Source: Muribaculaceae bacterium (GTDB lineage Bacteria > Bacteroidota > Bacteroidia > Bacteroidales > Muribaculaceae). From it: 45,474 nt of DNA. The DNA lies in NCBI GenBank assembly GCA_022510405.1, contig JAFLTP010000007.1, positions 65,343 through 110,816 on the forward strand, in the 5' to 3' direction. A model generated the notes under the pieces. The model was not told where the DNA came from, did not search any database, and saw only the letters and a program-made list of their open reading frames with translations. How positions within the stretch are numbered: position 1 is the first letter of the stretch; each line of letters begins with the position of its first letter. Position numbers and translations under genes: made by a program. This document shows, piece after piece, positions 25,482 to 34,277 of the stretch.

Positions 25482-26787
25482 CCGTTCTAATTATATTGGC
25501 TCCAAGAGCGTTTAAACGTTCATCAATTCTTTGATATCCCCTATCTATTTGACCAATATTTTGTATAACACTTGTTCCTTTTGCACTCATTGCTGCAATT
25601 AACATAGCAATACCAGCCCTGATATCAGGAGAAACCATATTGGTTGCTCGCAGGAAATTAAATCTTCCGGCACCGATCACAGCGGCACGATGAGGATCAC
25701 AAAGAATAATTCCCGCACCCATTTCAATGAGTTTATCCACAAAGAAAAGCCTGCTCTCAAACATCTTCTGATGTATCAACACACTTCCCTTGGCTTGAGT
25801 GGCCACAACCAAAAATATACTTAATAAATCAGGAGAAAGTCCGGGCCATGGTGCATCAGAGAAAGTCATTATAGAACCGTCCATGAAATTTTCTATCTCA
25901 TAGATTTCATCCTGTCTTACATGAATATCATCCCCAATACATTCAACATTGACTCCCAATCTTTTAAACGCATCCGGAATGATGCCAAGATCTATCATTC
26001 CAACATTTTTTAGAGTGATATCACTTCTCGTCATAGCAGCCATTCCAATAAAGCTGCCCACTTCTATCATGTCAGGCAGTAAGGAATGTTCAGTTCCACT
26101 GAGATATTCCACTCCATTAATTCTCAAAAGATTTGACCCTATTCCTTCTATTTTGGCTCCCATTCTAACCAACATTTTGCACAGCTGCTGCACGTAGGGT
26201 TCACAAGCGGCATTATATATGGTGGTTTCTCCTTTTGCCAAAACAGAAGCCATAATAATATTGGCGGTCCCTGTCACTGATGCTTCGTCTAATAGAATAT
26301 AGGCCCCTCTCAATCCCATTTTTGCATGGAGACTATAAGTTTTGGATTCTGAATGATATTCAAACTCTGCTCCCAATTTTTGCCATCCAAGGAAATGAGT
26401 ATCAAGACGTCTTCTGCCTATTCGGTCACCTCCGGGCCTTGATAGGACTGCAGTTCCAAATCGTGCAAGAAGTGGTCCCGCTACCATTACCGACCCACGA
26501 AGTGATTTCATCTTTACTTTAAATTCATAACTCGAAAGATAATCCAAATCAATATCATCAGCCTGGAAGGTGATTGTATGATGGTCAATAGTAGTAACTT
26601 TTACTCCTAAATCTTCAAGTAGAGAAACCAGATTTCTTATATCTGCAATATCCGGTATATTTGTAATAGTAACTTTTTCAGGAGTTAGCAAAGTGGCACA
26701 AATCACTTCCAATGCCTCATTTTTGGCACCTAAGGGGGTCAAAATGCCATTTAATCTCCTTCCTCCTTCAACTATAAAAGAACTCAT
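25474..26787 (-). CDS. murA: UDP-N-acetylglucosamine 1-carboxyvinyltransferase
   Basis: The 437-residue enzyme performs the first committed step of peptidoglycan synthesis, adding enolpyruvate from PEP to UDP-GlcNAc. Lys22-Asn23 in GAKNEAL is the PEP-contacting pair. The mobile loop reads RPGGDRIGRRRLDTH: Asp121 stands where E. coli has Cys115, the fosfomycin target. This replacement is known to make MurA insensitive to fosfomycin and is common in Bacteroidota. Length and the rest of the fold look normal. The gene lies 46 bp after the DUF4290 gene and overlaps rimM. Confidence 0.96.
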   Translation of the reverse strand: MSSFIVEGGRRLNGILTPLGAKNEALEVICATLLTPEKVTITNIPDIADIRNLVSLLEDLGVKVTTIDHHTITFQADDIDLDYLSSYEFKVKMKSLRGSVMVAGPLLARFGTAVLSRPGGDRIGRRRLDTHFLGWQKLGAEFEYHSESKTYSLHAKMGLRGAYILLDEASVTGTANIIMASVLAKGETTIYNAACEPYVQQLCKMLVRMGAKIEGIGSNLLRINGVEYLSGTEHSLLPDMIEVGSFIGMAAMTRSDITLKNVGMIDLGIIPDAFKRLGVNVECIGDDIHVRQDEIYEIENFMDGSIMTFSDAPWPGLSPDLLSIFLVVATQAKGSVLIHQKMFESRLFFVDKLIEMGAGIILCDPHRAAVIGAGRFNFLRATNMVSPDIRAGIAMLIAAMSAKGTSVIQNIGQIDRGYQRIDERLNALGANIIRTDD

Positions 26788-26833
26788 CAGTTTATAGTGT
26801 TAAAAGGGTTATTAACCTTTTTATTCTAATATT

Positions 26834-27424
26834 CTATTTCTTTTTCTTTTTCTTACCCTCCTGAGGATTTGATACTCCTATATACTCGTTAAGTTTATAA
26901 TTTTCAGGATCAATATCTATACCTCCTCCGGTTATTTCTCTTATATCATTGAAAACCCGTCTGTCGGTAGCACTATCGGTATTAACAGCCACAAGTTGTT
27001 TTTTCATTTGATTAGCTACCAAGAAAATCAAGCGGTCTTTGTCAACTCCTCCTTCCATCTTGGAAATTTCTTTAATCATTCCAACAAGATTGGAACCATA
27101 AACCCGAAATTTATCTGATTTTTTAGGGTAAGAAATTTTTCGAGGCATGGGTCTCGATTCACTTTCTGTCAACACTTCACATGGAAAATCTATATCAAGT
27201 TTAAATCCAGAAATCAAATTGATATGATCCCAAACCTTTCTACTTGTCAAATCTTCTCCATTAAGTTCCGGAAAGAGATGCACCATGATTTCCGCGATTG
27301 CATATGCACATTTGTTTCTTTCCTCCCTATCTTCCAAAAGGACGCAATGATCTATCAATTTTTGTATATTTCTGCCATACTCCCTCATTTCGAGTTTAGG
27401 CAACGCTGTGTTATATTCCACCAT
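26834..27424 (-). CDS. DUF4290 family protein
   Basis: The 196-residue protein opens with VEYNTALPKLEMREYGRNIQ, the hallmark of this Bacteroidota-specific family, and ends in a lysine tail (EGKKKKKK). It has no signal peptide and is likely helical and cytoplasmic. Function is unknown. In this phylum the gene typically precedes murA and rimM, as here, which suggests a link to envelope or translation control. It starts 2 bp after the tsaB stop. Confidence 0.9.
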   Translation of the reverse strand: MVEYNTALPKLEMREYGRNIQKLIDHCVLLEDREERNKCAYAIAEIMVHLFPELNGEDLTSRKVWDHINLISGFKLDIDFPCEVLTESESRPMPRKISYPKKSDKFRVYGSNLVGMIKEISKMEGGVDKDRLIFLVANQMKKQLVAVNTDSATDRRVFNDIREITGGGIDIDPENYKLNEYIGVSNPQEGKKKKKK

Positions 27425-27426
27425 AA

Positions 27427-28119
27427 TTATAATCTTTGTTTTGGCGTGGTAGCCTGATATTCTTTCAAATAGCTGGGTACAGAATATGCCACATCAGAAA
27501 ATTTATTTTCTCTGAAATATTTCTCGGAAATGGCTACCATATATTTAGCGTGAGGCATGCCATCCCCGAGCCATATGGCATTTTTATTCTGATATATATC
27601 TTTAAATTTTTCGATACCGTCACCTATAAAAATTATTTTATCAAAATTTTTGAATTTCTTAAAAGAATTTTCATCAAGAATTAAAGCCTTCTCGGGTTCT
27701 AACAAATTCAAACTACTGTCGAAAACCCCGGTATAAACTTCCATTCTTCTTGCATCAATCATTGGAATGACAATTTCTTCACCGCTGAATCCTGGATATG
27801 TAAATATAGCCCTTACAGCCATCACTTCCAAAGATGAAAGGGTTATCAATGGAATTTCCAAACCAAAAGCAATACCTTTTGCAAGAGACATTCCAATTCG
27901 AAGTCCGGTATAGGAACCGGGACCGGAAGTTACACTGACAGCATCAAGACTTTCATTTCTATCCCTAAGAAAGTCAAGACATTTTTCAACAAAAGGTGCC
28001 AAAGATGTGGAATGATCCATTTTTTTTGAAGATTCATAACCCAATACGACTTCACCTTCTTTTGCTAATGCCACACTACAAATGCTTGACGATGTATCAA
28101 TATTAAGGATATTAGGCAT
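27427..28119 (-). CDS. tsaB: tRNA threonylcarbamoyladenosine modification protein TsaB
   Basis: The 230-residue protein has the ASKHA phosphate-binding start LNIDTSSSICSVAL and the diagnostic TSGPGSYTGLRIGMSLAKG. TsaB is the scaffold for TsaD and TsaE in making t6A37 on ANN-decoding tRNAs. The product is normal in length. Its start overlaps the end of the FAD oxidoreductase gene by 8 bp. Confidence 0.95.
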   Translation of the reverse strand: MPNILNIDTSSSICSVALAKEGEVVLGYESSKKMDHSTSLAPFVEKCLDFLRDRNESLDAVSVTSGPGSYTGLRIGMSLAKGIAFGLEIPLITLSSLEVMAVRAIFTYPGFSGEEIVIPMIDARRMEVYTGVFDSSLNLLEPEKALILDENSFKKFKNFDKIIFIGDGIEKFKDIYQNKNAIWLGDGMPHAKYMVAISEKYFRENKFSDVAYSVPSYLKEYQATTPKQRL

Positions 28120-29677
28120 TGCTATTCAATTTTTTTAAATAAGCATCAATACAATTCATACCATCTATAGCAGAAGAAACGATTCCCCCCGCATAACCTG
28201 CACCTTCACCCACCGGATATAAATCCTCTATAGACACATGAGATAAGGAATCCGGATCACGGGGAATTCTTATCGGACTGGAAGTTCTTGACTCCAAGCC
28301 TATCATAAGCCCTTTATTAGAAACAAAATCCCTGCATTTTTTCCCTATCTGAATTAAGCCAGACTTCAATCTTTCGCTGATTTCTTTCGGGAAAAGGGAA
28401 TTGAAATCAGCTGAATGGAGTCCGGGTGCATATGAAGTTGATGGTAAGGAATCCGAAAGAGTTCCAACAATAAAATCATTGATTCTTTGAGCCGGGGCAT
28501 TCAAACCATCTTGACTTTCTTCATAAAAAATTTTTTCCAAAGATTCTTGCAATTTTAGCATTTCAAACGGACCGGATTCTTCAAATCCCGAAATATCTCC
28601 CGGATGCAGTTCAACAACATATCCGGAATTTGCCCATTTACCTGAACGGGCTGAAGCCGACATTCCATTGACTACAATCTGTCCATCTTCTGAAACTGCA
28701 GGCACAATAACACCCCCCGGACACATACAAAAGGAATAAACCCCTCTCCCATCAACTTGATTTACAAATGAATATTCAGCTGCTGGTAGAAATTCTCCAC
28801 GTCCCTCGGAAGAATGATATTGCATTTTATCAATTAAAGGTTGAGGATGTTCCAATCTTACTCCAATTGCAATTCCCTTCGGTTCCATCTTGACCCCTTT
28901 CCGATGAAGCATTTTGAAAGTGTCCCTTGCTGAATGACCTGTAGCTAAAAAGACAGGTCCTTTTATTATTTCATTTTCGGATGTCTTTATACCTACGGCT
29001 TTATTATCCTCCAAAAGGATTTCTTCCATTCTGCAACCGAATTTAACCTCCCCTCCACACTCCCTAATTTTTTCTCTAATATTACGGATAACTTTTGGTA
29101 ATTTGTCACTTCCTATGTGAGGATGTGAATGTATAAGGATTTCTTCAGATGCACCAAATTGGTGTAAAATTTCCAACACTTCCCTTATGCTTCCTCTTTT
29201 TTTGCTTCTTGTGTAAAGCTTTCCATCGCTAAAAGCGCCGGCGCCTCCTTCACCGAAACAATAGTTTGAATCCGGGTCAACTTTCGAGTTTCTGCTGATA
29301 TTGGCGATATCTATTCTTCGTGAATCCACATCTTTACCCCTTTCCACTATTATGGGTTTAAGTCCCAGTTCAATAGCCCTTAATCCGGCAAATAATCCTG
29401 CGGGACCGGCACCTATAATAACAACTTGAGGTGCATTTTCGGGCAATCGTTCATATTTTTTTACGGGGTAATCAAATATAATTTCATTTTGATCAGAAAC
29501 CAACAAAGCCAAATTTATTTTAACCGGTTGTTTCCGTGCATCTATAGATTTGCGTACTATTTTAAAAGATTTAATACGACCATCTTTTTTTTGAAGTTCT
29601 TTTAGAATAAGGGAAGGATTCGATGCTTGAGAAGGCATCAAAGAAAGAGTGATTTCTTTTAAATTGTTATCTGTCAT
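28112..29677 (-). CDS. FAD-dependent oxidoreductase, COG2509 type
   Basis: The 521-residue flavoprotein has a Rossmann FAD site VVIIGAGPAGLFAGLRAIEL near residue 85, preceded by a small N-terminal domain (about 1-80). Further marks are YCFGEGGAGAFSDGKLYTRS, VFLATGHSARDTF, FCMCPGGVIVPA and PVGEGAGYAGGIVSSAIDG, all typical of the uncharacterised COG2509 dehydrogenases. Substrate unknown. It is first in the minus operon with tsaB, DUF4290, murA, rimM and the OmpA-like gene. A -7-like TATTTTTG lies at 29688-29695, very close to the ATG. Confidence 0.88.
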   Translation of the reverse strand: MTDNNLKEITLSLMPSQASNPSLILKELQKKDGRIKSFKIVRKSIDARKQPVKINLALLVSDQNEIIFDYPVKKYERLPENAPQVVIIGAGPAGLFAGLRAIELGLKPIIVERGKDVDSRRIDIANISRNSKVDPDSNYCFGEGGAGAFSDGKLYTRSKKRGSIREVLEILHQFGASEEILIHSHPHIGSDKLPKVIRNIREKIRECGGEVKFGCRMEEILLEDNKAVGIKTSENEIIKGPVFLATGHSARDTFKMLHRKGVKMEPKGIAIGVRLEHPQPLIDKMQYHSSEGRGEFLPAAEYSFVNQVDGRGVYSFCMCPGGVIVPAVSEDGQIVVNGMSASARSGKWANSGYVVELHPGDISGFEESGPFEMLKLQESLEKIFYEESQDGLNAPAQRINDFIVGTLSDSLPSTSYAPGLHSADFNSLFPKEISERLKSGLIQIGKKCRDFVSNKGLMIGLESRTSSPIRIPRDPDSLSHVSIEDLYPVGEGAGYAGGIVSSAIDGMNCIDAYLKKLNSNA

Positions 29678-29687
29678 TTTAGTTACG

Positions 29688-29695
29688 CAAAAATA
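29688..29695 (-). promoter_or_regulatory. Possible -7 element of the COG2509-tsaB-murA operon
   Basis: Minus strand TATTTTTG fits TAnnTTTG, 10 bp before the ATG at 29677. A start only about 4 nt ahead of the ATG would make the message nearly leaderless; no -33 TTTG is seen. Confidence 0.35.
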
Positions 29696-29762
29696 ATTAA
29701 AAAGACGCTATTTTTAATTAGATTTGTAGAAATTTATTTACTTTAGAAAGATTCTTAACGGA

Positions 29763-30419
29763 ATGAAAGAAAACGGGCAAGGAATAGGTTTCCTTTTTGA
29801 TCTTGACGGAGTTATTATTGACAGTGAAAGCCAATACAGCAAAATATGGCGTCAAATTAATTTGGAATTTCCTACAGGAGTTGAAAATTTGGAACAAGTT
29901 ATAAAAGGATGCACCTTATCTAAAATTCTAAACGATCATTTTGAAACTGAAGAAACGAGAACAAAAGTATCGAAAAGATTACATGAACTTGAAGACCAAA
30001 TGCATTATGAATATCTACCATTTGCCCGAGAATTCCTTGTGGAATTAAAGAAAAGAAACCTCCCGTGTGTCCTGGTCACCAGTAGTGATAATCAGAAGAT
30101 GCGACATCTTAGAGATGAGATAGAGGAATTGACAGATTTTTTTGATTTCATTGTAACAGGTGATTTGGTTAAAACCTCGAAACCCTCTCCGGAAGGTTAT
30201 CTTTTAGGGGCCTCAAAATTAAATATCCCACCCCAAAAATGCGTTGTATTTGAGGATTCGATGCAAGGTGTGATGGCCGGACAAAATGCCGGTTCATATG
30301 TTGTAGGAATTATAGGTACATTAACAGAAGAAAAAATATTGCCATATTCCAACATTGTGATAAATAATTTCAATGAATTGGATCTTGACAACCTAATCCA
30401 AGAATTAAGAAACAGATGA
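29763..30419 (+). CDS. HAD-superfamily phosphatase/phosphomutase
   Basis: The 218-residue hydrolase resembles beta-phosphoglucomutase. Motif I FLFDLDGVIIDSES carries the nucleophile Asp (about residue 14) and the acid/base Asp. Motif II is VLVTSSDN, the motif III lysine is in KTSKPSPEGY, and motif IV is VVFEDSMQGVMAG. A four-helix cap lies between. Substrate is probably a sugar phosphate, but beta-phosphoglucomutase activity is not assured. It heads a plus-strand operon; its stop overlaps the rarA start (ATGA). Confidence 0.88.
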   Translation: MKENGQGIGFLFDLDGVIIDSESQYSKIWRQINLEFPTGVENLEQVIKGCTLSKILNDHFETEETRTKVSKRLHELEDQMHYEYLPFAREFLVELKKRNLPCVLVTSSDNQKMRHLRDEIEELTDFFDFIVTGDLVKTSKPSPEGYLLGASKLNIPPQKCVVFEDSMQGVMAGQNAGSYVVGIIGTLTEEKILPYSNIVINNFNELDLDNLIQELRNR

Positions 30420-31699
30420 GCAACAATATACCGTTAGCGGAACGACTAAGGCCTTCTACCTTGGCTGAATATATAGGGCAAAGTCATTTGGTGGGAGAAA
30501 ACGGAATAATCCGAAAGATGATTGAGGGGGGACGTGTAAATTCTTTCATACTATGGGGACCACCCGGAGTAGGCAAAACCACATTGGCCATGATAATAGC
30601 CAAAGCAGTGGAAGCACCTTTTTATACTTTAAGCGCAGTCTCAGCCGGTGTGAAGGAAGTTAGAGATGTGATTGAGAAATGCAGGAATGAAATGAATGGA
30701 ATTTTCAGTAAGTCAAGACCAATTCTATTCATTGATGAAATTCATCGATTCAGCAAATCTCAACAGGATTCTCTTTTAGGCGCTGTGGAACAAGGAGTTG
30801 TAACTCTTATCGGAGCAACAACTGAAAATCCTTCTTTTGAGGTGATTAGACCTTTATTGTCAAGATGTCAGGTCTATACTTTAAAGCCTTTGGATATGGA
30901 TGATTTGGAAATCCTGGTTAACAGGGCAATTAACGAAGATCCTTTTCTTAAGAAAAGAATTATCAAATTTGAAGAAAAGAATGCTTTGTATAGATTTTCC
31001 GGAGGTGATGCCAGAAAACTCTTAAATATTCTGGACCTATTGGAACAATCCACTCCTTCAGGAGAAGCGATTTTGATAAATGATAAGAATGTGACTGAAA
31101 TTCTTCAGGAAAATCCGGCAGCCTACGACAAGAATGGAGAACTTCATTATGATATAATATCTGCATTTATAAAATCAGTGAGAGGGAGTGATCCGGATGC
31201 GGCTGTTTATTGGTTAGCAAGGATGGTGGAAGGAGGAGAAGATCCGGAGTTCATTGCGAGAAGATTAGTTATTCTTGCTGCCGAAGATATCGGTCTCGCA
31301 AATCCAAATGCATTATTACTTGCCAACGCTACCTTCGATGCCCTAAAAAAAATTGGTTGGCCCGAAGGAAGGATTATTCTTTCGGAATGTACAGTTTATC
31401 TTGCCACTTCCCCTAAAAGCAATTCTTCTTATCTGGCAATAGACAGAGCTTTAGAAGAAGTTAGAAAGAGTGGAAATTTACCCGTTCCGTTACATTTAAG
31501 AAATGCACCCACAAAACTTATGGCGGATTTAGGCTATCACGCAGGTTATAAATATGCCCATGATTTCGAAAATCATTATGTCGCACAGCAATACCTCCCG
31601 GATGGACTTGAAAATATGAGATTTTGGAAACCTGCAGAAAATCCTCATGAAAAGAAAATGACGGATTATATGAACTCCATTAAAAAGCAAAATCAATAA
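30416..31699 (+). CDS. rarA: Replication-associated recombination protein RarA
   Basis: AAA+ ATPase of 427 residues related to clamp-loader proteins. Walker A is LWGPPGVGKTT (about residue 46), Walker B ILFIDEIHRF, sensor 1 LIGATTENPSFE, and GGDARKLLNILD is the sensor 2 region. The C-terminal tetramerisation part includes GSDPDAAVYWLARMVEGGED and APTKLMADLGYHAGYKYAHD. RarA acts at blocked replication forks. It sits 5 bp before the aldo/keto reductase gene. Confidence 0.95.
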   Translation: MSNNIPLAERLRPSTLAEYIGQSHLVGENGIIRKMIEGGRVNSFILWGPPGVGKTTLAMIIAKAVEAPFYTLSAVSAGVKEVRDVIEKCRNEMNGIFSKSRPILFIDEIHRFSKSQQDSLLGAVEQGVVTLIGATTENPSFEVIRPLLSRCQVYTLKPLDMDDLEILVNRAINEDPFLKKRIIKFEEKNALYRFSGGDARKLLNILDLLEQSTPSGEAILINDKNVTEILQENPAAYDKNGELHYDIISAFIKSVRGSDPDAAVYWLARMVEGGEDPEFIARRLVILAAEDIGLANPNALLLANATFDALKKIGWPEGRIILSECTVYLATSPKSNSSYLAIDRALEEVRKSGNLPVPLHLRNAPTKLMADLGYHAGYKYAHDFENHYVAQQYLPDGLENMRFWKPAENPHEKKMTDYMNSIKKQNQ

Positions 31700-31704
31700 T
31701 CAAT

Positions 31705-32700
31705 ATGTTAAAGGAATATTATTATCCATCAGAAAAAAGATATGATGGCTGTATGCCTTATAGAAGATGTGGGAAAAGTGGAATCCTACTTCCGGCTATT
31801 TCCCTTGGGTTGTGGCATAATTTCGGAGGTGTGGATACTTTAGAGCTTTCCAAGAAAAAAATTCATTATGCATTCGATCACGGGATAACACATTTTGACC
31901 TTGCAAATAATTATGGACCTCCTTATGGCTCAGCAGAAGAAACATTTGGAGAGATAATGAAACAATCTTTGAAACCATTCAGAGATGAACTTTTTATCTC
32001 TACCAAAGCCGGTCATGACATGTGGGATGGTCCTTATGGTGAATGGGGTTCCAGAAAATATTTGATCAGCAGTTTGAATCAGAGTCTCAAACGAATGAAT
32101 CTTGAGTATGTGGATATATTCTATTCCCACCGATATGATCCCAATACTCCTCTGGAAGAAACTTTACAGGCCCTCACGGATATAGTGAGAGCAGGAAAAG
32201 CATTATATGTGGGAATTTCAAAATATCCACCGGAAGCTGCTCAATTTGCCTATAATTATCTAAAAGAGAATAAAACCCCTTGTCTACTTTACCAAGGAAA
32301 GTACAATATTTTTGACAGAGAACCTGAAAATTCGGGCATTTTACAAGGATGCCAAGAAAAAGGGGTAGGTTTCATAGCTTTTTCTCCACTTGCTCAAGGT
32401 CTTTTGACAGATAGGTATTTAAATGGAATTCCAGCTGATTCAAGAATAGGAAGAGGCGGTTATTTAAAAAAGGGAGATTTGACAGAGGAAACACTTGAAA
32501 GAGTCAAAAAACTCATTGACATTGCAAAAAGAAGGGGTCAATCCCTTGCTCAAATGGCTATCAGTTGGCTTCTAAAAGATGAAAGAGTCACAAGCGTAAT
32601 CGTAGGAGCAAGCAGCGTGGAACAACTATCAAACAATCTTGAGTCTTTAAATAATCTGAATTTCACGGCAGAAGAACTTGAAGAAATAAATAATATATGA
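31705..32700 (+). CDS. Aldo/keto reductase, YghZ/Gpr-like
   Basis: TIM-barrel NAD(P)H-dependent reductase of 331 residues. The catalytic set is visible: Asp and Tyr in THFDLANNYGPPYGSAEE, Lys in ISTKAGHDMWDGPYG, and His in DIFYSHRYDP. The GPPYGSAEE and GPYGEWGSRKYL stretches match the L-glyceraldehyde-3-phosphate reductase (YghZ) subgroup. The cofactor end VIVGASSVEQLSNNL is typical. A detoxifying role toward sugar aldehydes is plausible. Its stop overlaps the M48 protease start by 4 bp. Confidence 0.9.
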   Translation: MLKEYYYPSEKRYDGCMPYRRCGKSGILLPAISLGLWHNFGGVDTLELSKKKIHYAFDHGITHFDLANNYGPPYGSAEETFGEIMKQSLKPFRDELFISTKAGHDMWDGPYGEWGSRKYLISSLNQSLKRMNLEYVDIFYSHRYDPNTPLEETLQALTDIVRAGKALYVGISKYPPEAAQFAYNYLKENKTPCLLYQGKYNIFDREPENSGILQGCQEKGVGFIAFSPLAQGLLTDRYLNGIPADSRIGRGGYLKKGDLTEETLERVKKLIDIAKRRGQSLAQMAISWLLKDERVTSVIVGASSVEQLSNNLESLNNLNFTAEELEEINNI

Positions 32701-33518
32701 ATATGAATAAGATAGCTACACATTTCTATAAATTCCTATCTCCTTTATTGATAACTATATTTTTATTTTATAATGGGAACATAGAGGCCAAAATTCAATT
32801 GGATAAAATTATAAGTGGAGCATCAAAAGCATATTCAGCTTTAACCCTTTCGGATGATGATATTAAGAATTATGTGCATGAATATATTATATATTCCGAT
32901 GCCAACAATAAAGTAGCACCCAATGACAGTGAATACACAACAAGACTGCTAAAGTTAACAGACGGACTTACAGAAGTTGACGGGCAGCCTCTAAATTTTA
33001 AAGTTTACATGACAAATGAGGTAAATGCATTTGCATGTGCAGACGGAAGCGTGAGAGTTTATTCAGGGTTAATGGATCTCATGAGTGATGATGAAGTGCT
33101 TGGAGTGATAGGCCATGAGATAGGACATGTGGCTCATAAGGACACAAAGAATGCAATGAAACAAGCTTTGCTTAATTCAGCCTTGTTTGATGGTATTGGG
33201 GCTACGGGAGAGACTATGGCCAATTTAACGGATTCCCAGTTAGGGGTTATCGGGCAGTCACTCTTAAGTTCAAAATATTCAAGAAAACAAGAAACAAATG
33301 CAGATGATTATGGCTATGATTTCTTAAAAAATAACGGCAAGAATCCTTGGTCGATGGCAATGGCTTTTTCAAAACTTCAGGAATTGGAAGCCGGTGGCTC
33401 TTCCAATGCATTGGTCAAAATGTTTTCTTCTCACCCACAAACCAAAGACAGGATTACAAATATCATTAAGAAATGTAAGAAAGACAAAATAGCTCCCCCG
33501 GAAGGATGTAATTTGTAA
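32697..33518 (+). CDS. Exported M48-family metalloprotease
   Basis: The 273-residue protein has a signal sequence of about 31 residues ending near NGNIEA. The zinc site is VIGHEIGHVAHKDT (HExxH, about residue 138), with the third ligand Glu in KQETNADDYGYDFL. AFACADGSVRVYSGLMDLMSD is the usual substrate-groove region. It is a single M48 domain without membrane helices or TPR repeats, similar to periplasmic YcaL/LoiP-like proteases thought to degrade damaged outer-membrane proteins. Last gene of the operon, ended by the hairpin at 33529-33568. Confidence 0.9.
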   Translation: MNMNKIATHFYKFLSPLLITIFLFYNGNIEAKIQLDKIISGASKAYSALTLSDDDIKNYVHEYIIYSDANNKVAPNDSEYTTRLLKLTDGLTEVDGQPLNFKVYMTNEVNAFACADGSVRVYSGLMDLMSDDEVLGVIGHEIGHVAHKDTKNAMKQALLNSALFDGIGATGETMANLTDSQLGVIGQSLLSSKYSRKQETNADDYGYDFLKNNGKNPWSMAMAFSKLQELEAGGSSNALVKMFSSHPQTKDRITNIIKKCKKDKIAPPEGCNL

Positions 33519-33528
33519 TAAAATACTA

Positions 33529-33568
33529 AGACAATAAAGGCTTGAATTTTTTCAAGCCTTTATTGTCT
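33529..33568. terminator. Bidirectional terminator between M48 protease and nth
   Basis: A perfect 18-bp stem (33529-33546 with 33551-33568) and a TTTT loop between convergent genes. The last codons and stop of nth (33552) are inside one arm. U-tracts are short, but the stem is very stable. Confidence 0.8.
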
Positions 33569-34235
33569 TCTTAGAAACTTTTTTAGTTTTTATGTCTTTC
33601 TTGATTTTATCATATTCCTTACAGTATAGTTTCAAACCACATTCATCACATTCCGGATTTCTGGCCTTGCAAACATATCTTCCATGAAGTATAAGCCAAT
33701 GGTGGGCTGTTGAAATTATATCTTCAGGAAAATATTTAATCAAGGTTTTTTCTGTGGCATAAGGAGTTTTTGAATTAGTGGTCAATCCTATGCGATTGCT
33801 TACTCTAAAGACATGAGTATCTACGGCCATTGCTGCTTTATTCCAAACTACAGCCAACATTACATTGGCTGTTTTTCTTCCAACTCCGGGTAGTTTCATC
33901 AATCCATCTATATCCGATGGCATTACACCATTAAATTCTTCGGTAAGGATTTTGGCAGCTCGTATTAAATGCCTTGTCTTATTATTGGGGAAAGTGACAC
34001 TTTTAATAAAAGAATGCACATATTCTTCTGAAGCCTGAGCCAAAATATCGGGTGTGGGGAATGCTTCAAATAAAGCGGGCGTGACCATATTAACCCTTTT
34101 ATCCGTGCATTGTGCTGATAAAATCACAGCCAGAAGCAAATGGAAAGGAGTATCATACTGCAACTCTGTGGTGGGAGAAGGCATATTTTCAGAAAACCAT
34201 TCAATGATTTTCTCATATCTTTCTTTTTTTGTCAT
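33552..34235 (-). CDS. nth: Endonuclease III
   Basis: The 227-residue DNA glycosylase/AP lyase removes oxidised pyrimidines. The helix-hairpin-helix is LPGVGRKTANVM with the catalytic Lys. The catalytic Asp is in AVDTHVFRVSNR. The C-terminal [4Fe-4S] loop has the right spacing, C-x6-C-x2-C-x5-C, in VCKARNPECDECGLKLYC. A basic lysine tail follows, of which the last residues are encoded in the terminator stem. It follows the pheS terminator, with only about 17 bp between that terminator and the ATG. Confidence 0.96.
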   Translation of the reverse strand: MTKKERYEKIIEWFSENMPSPTTELQYDTPFHLLLAVILSAQCTDKRVNMVTPALFEAFPTPDILAQASEEYVHSFIKSVTFPNNKTRHLIRAAKILTEEFNGVMPSDIDGLMKLPGVGRKTANVMLAVVWNKAAMAVDTHVFRVSNRIGLTTNSKTPYATEKTLIKYFPEDIISTAHHWLILHGRYVCKARNPECDECGLKLYCKEYDKIKKDIKTKKVSKKTIKA

Positions 34236-34252
34236 TGACGTATTTAAAATTT

Positions 34253-34272
34253 AAGGAGGTATTAACCTCCTT
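34253..34272 (-). terminator. Terminator of pheS
   Basis: AAGGAGGT (34253-34260) pairs with ACCTCCTT (34265-34272) around a 4-nt loop. On the minus strand it is followed by AAATTTT. It lies 5 bp after the pheS stop; readthrough would supply nth. Confidence 0.7.
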
Positions 34273-34277
34273 AGTTA

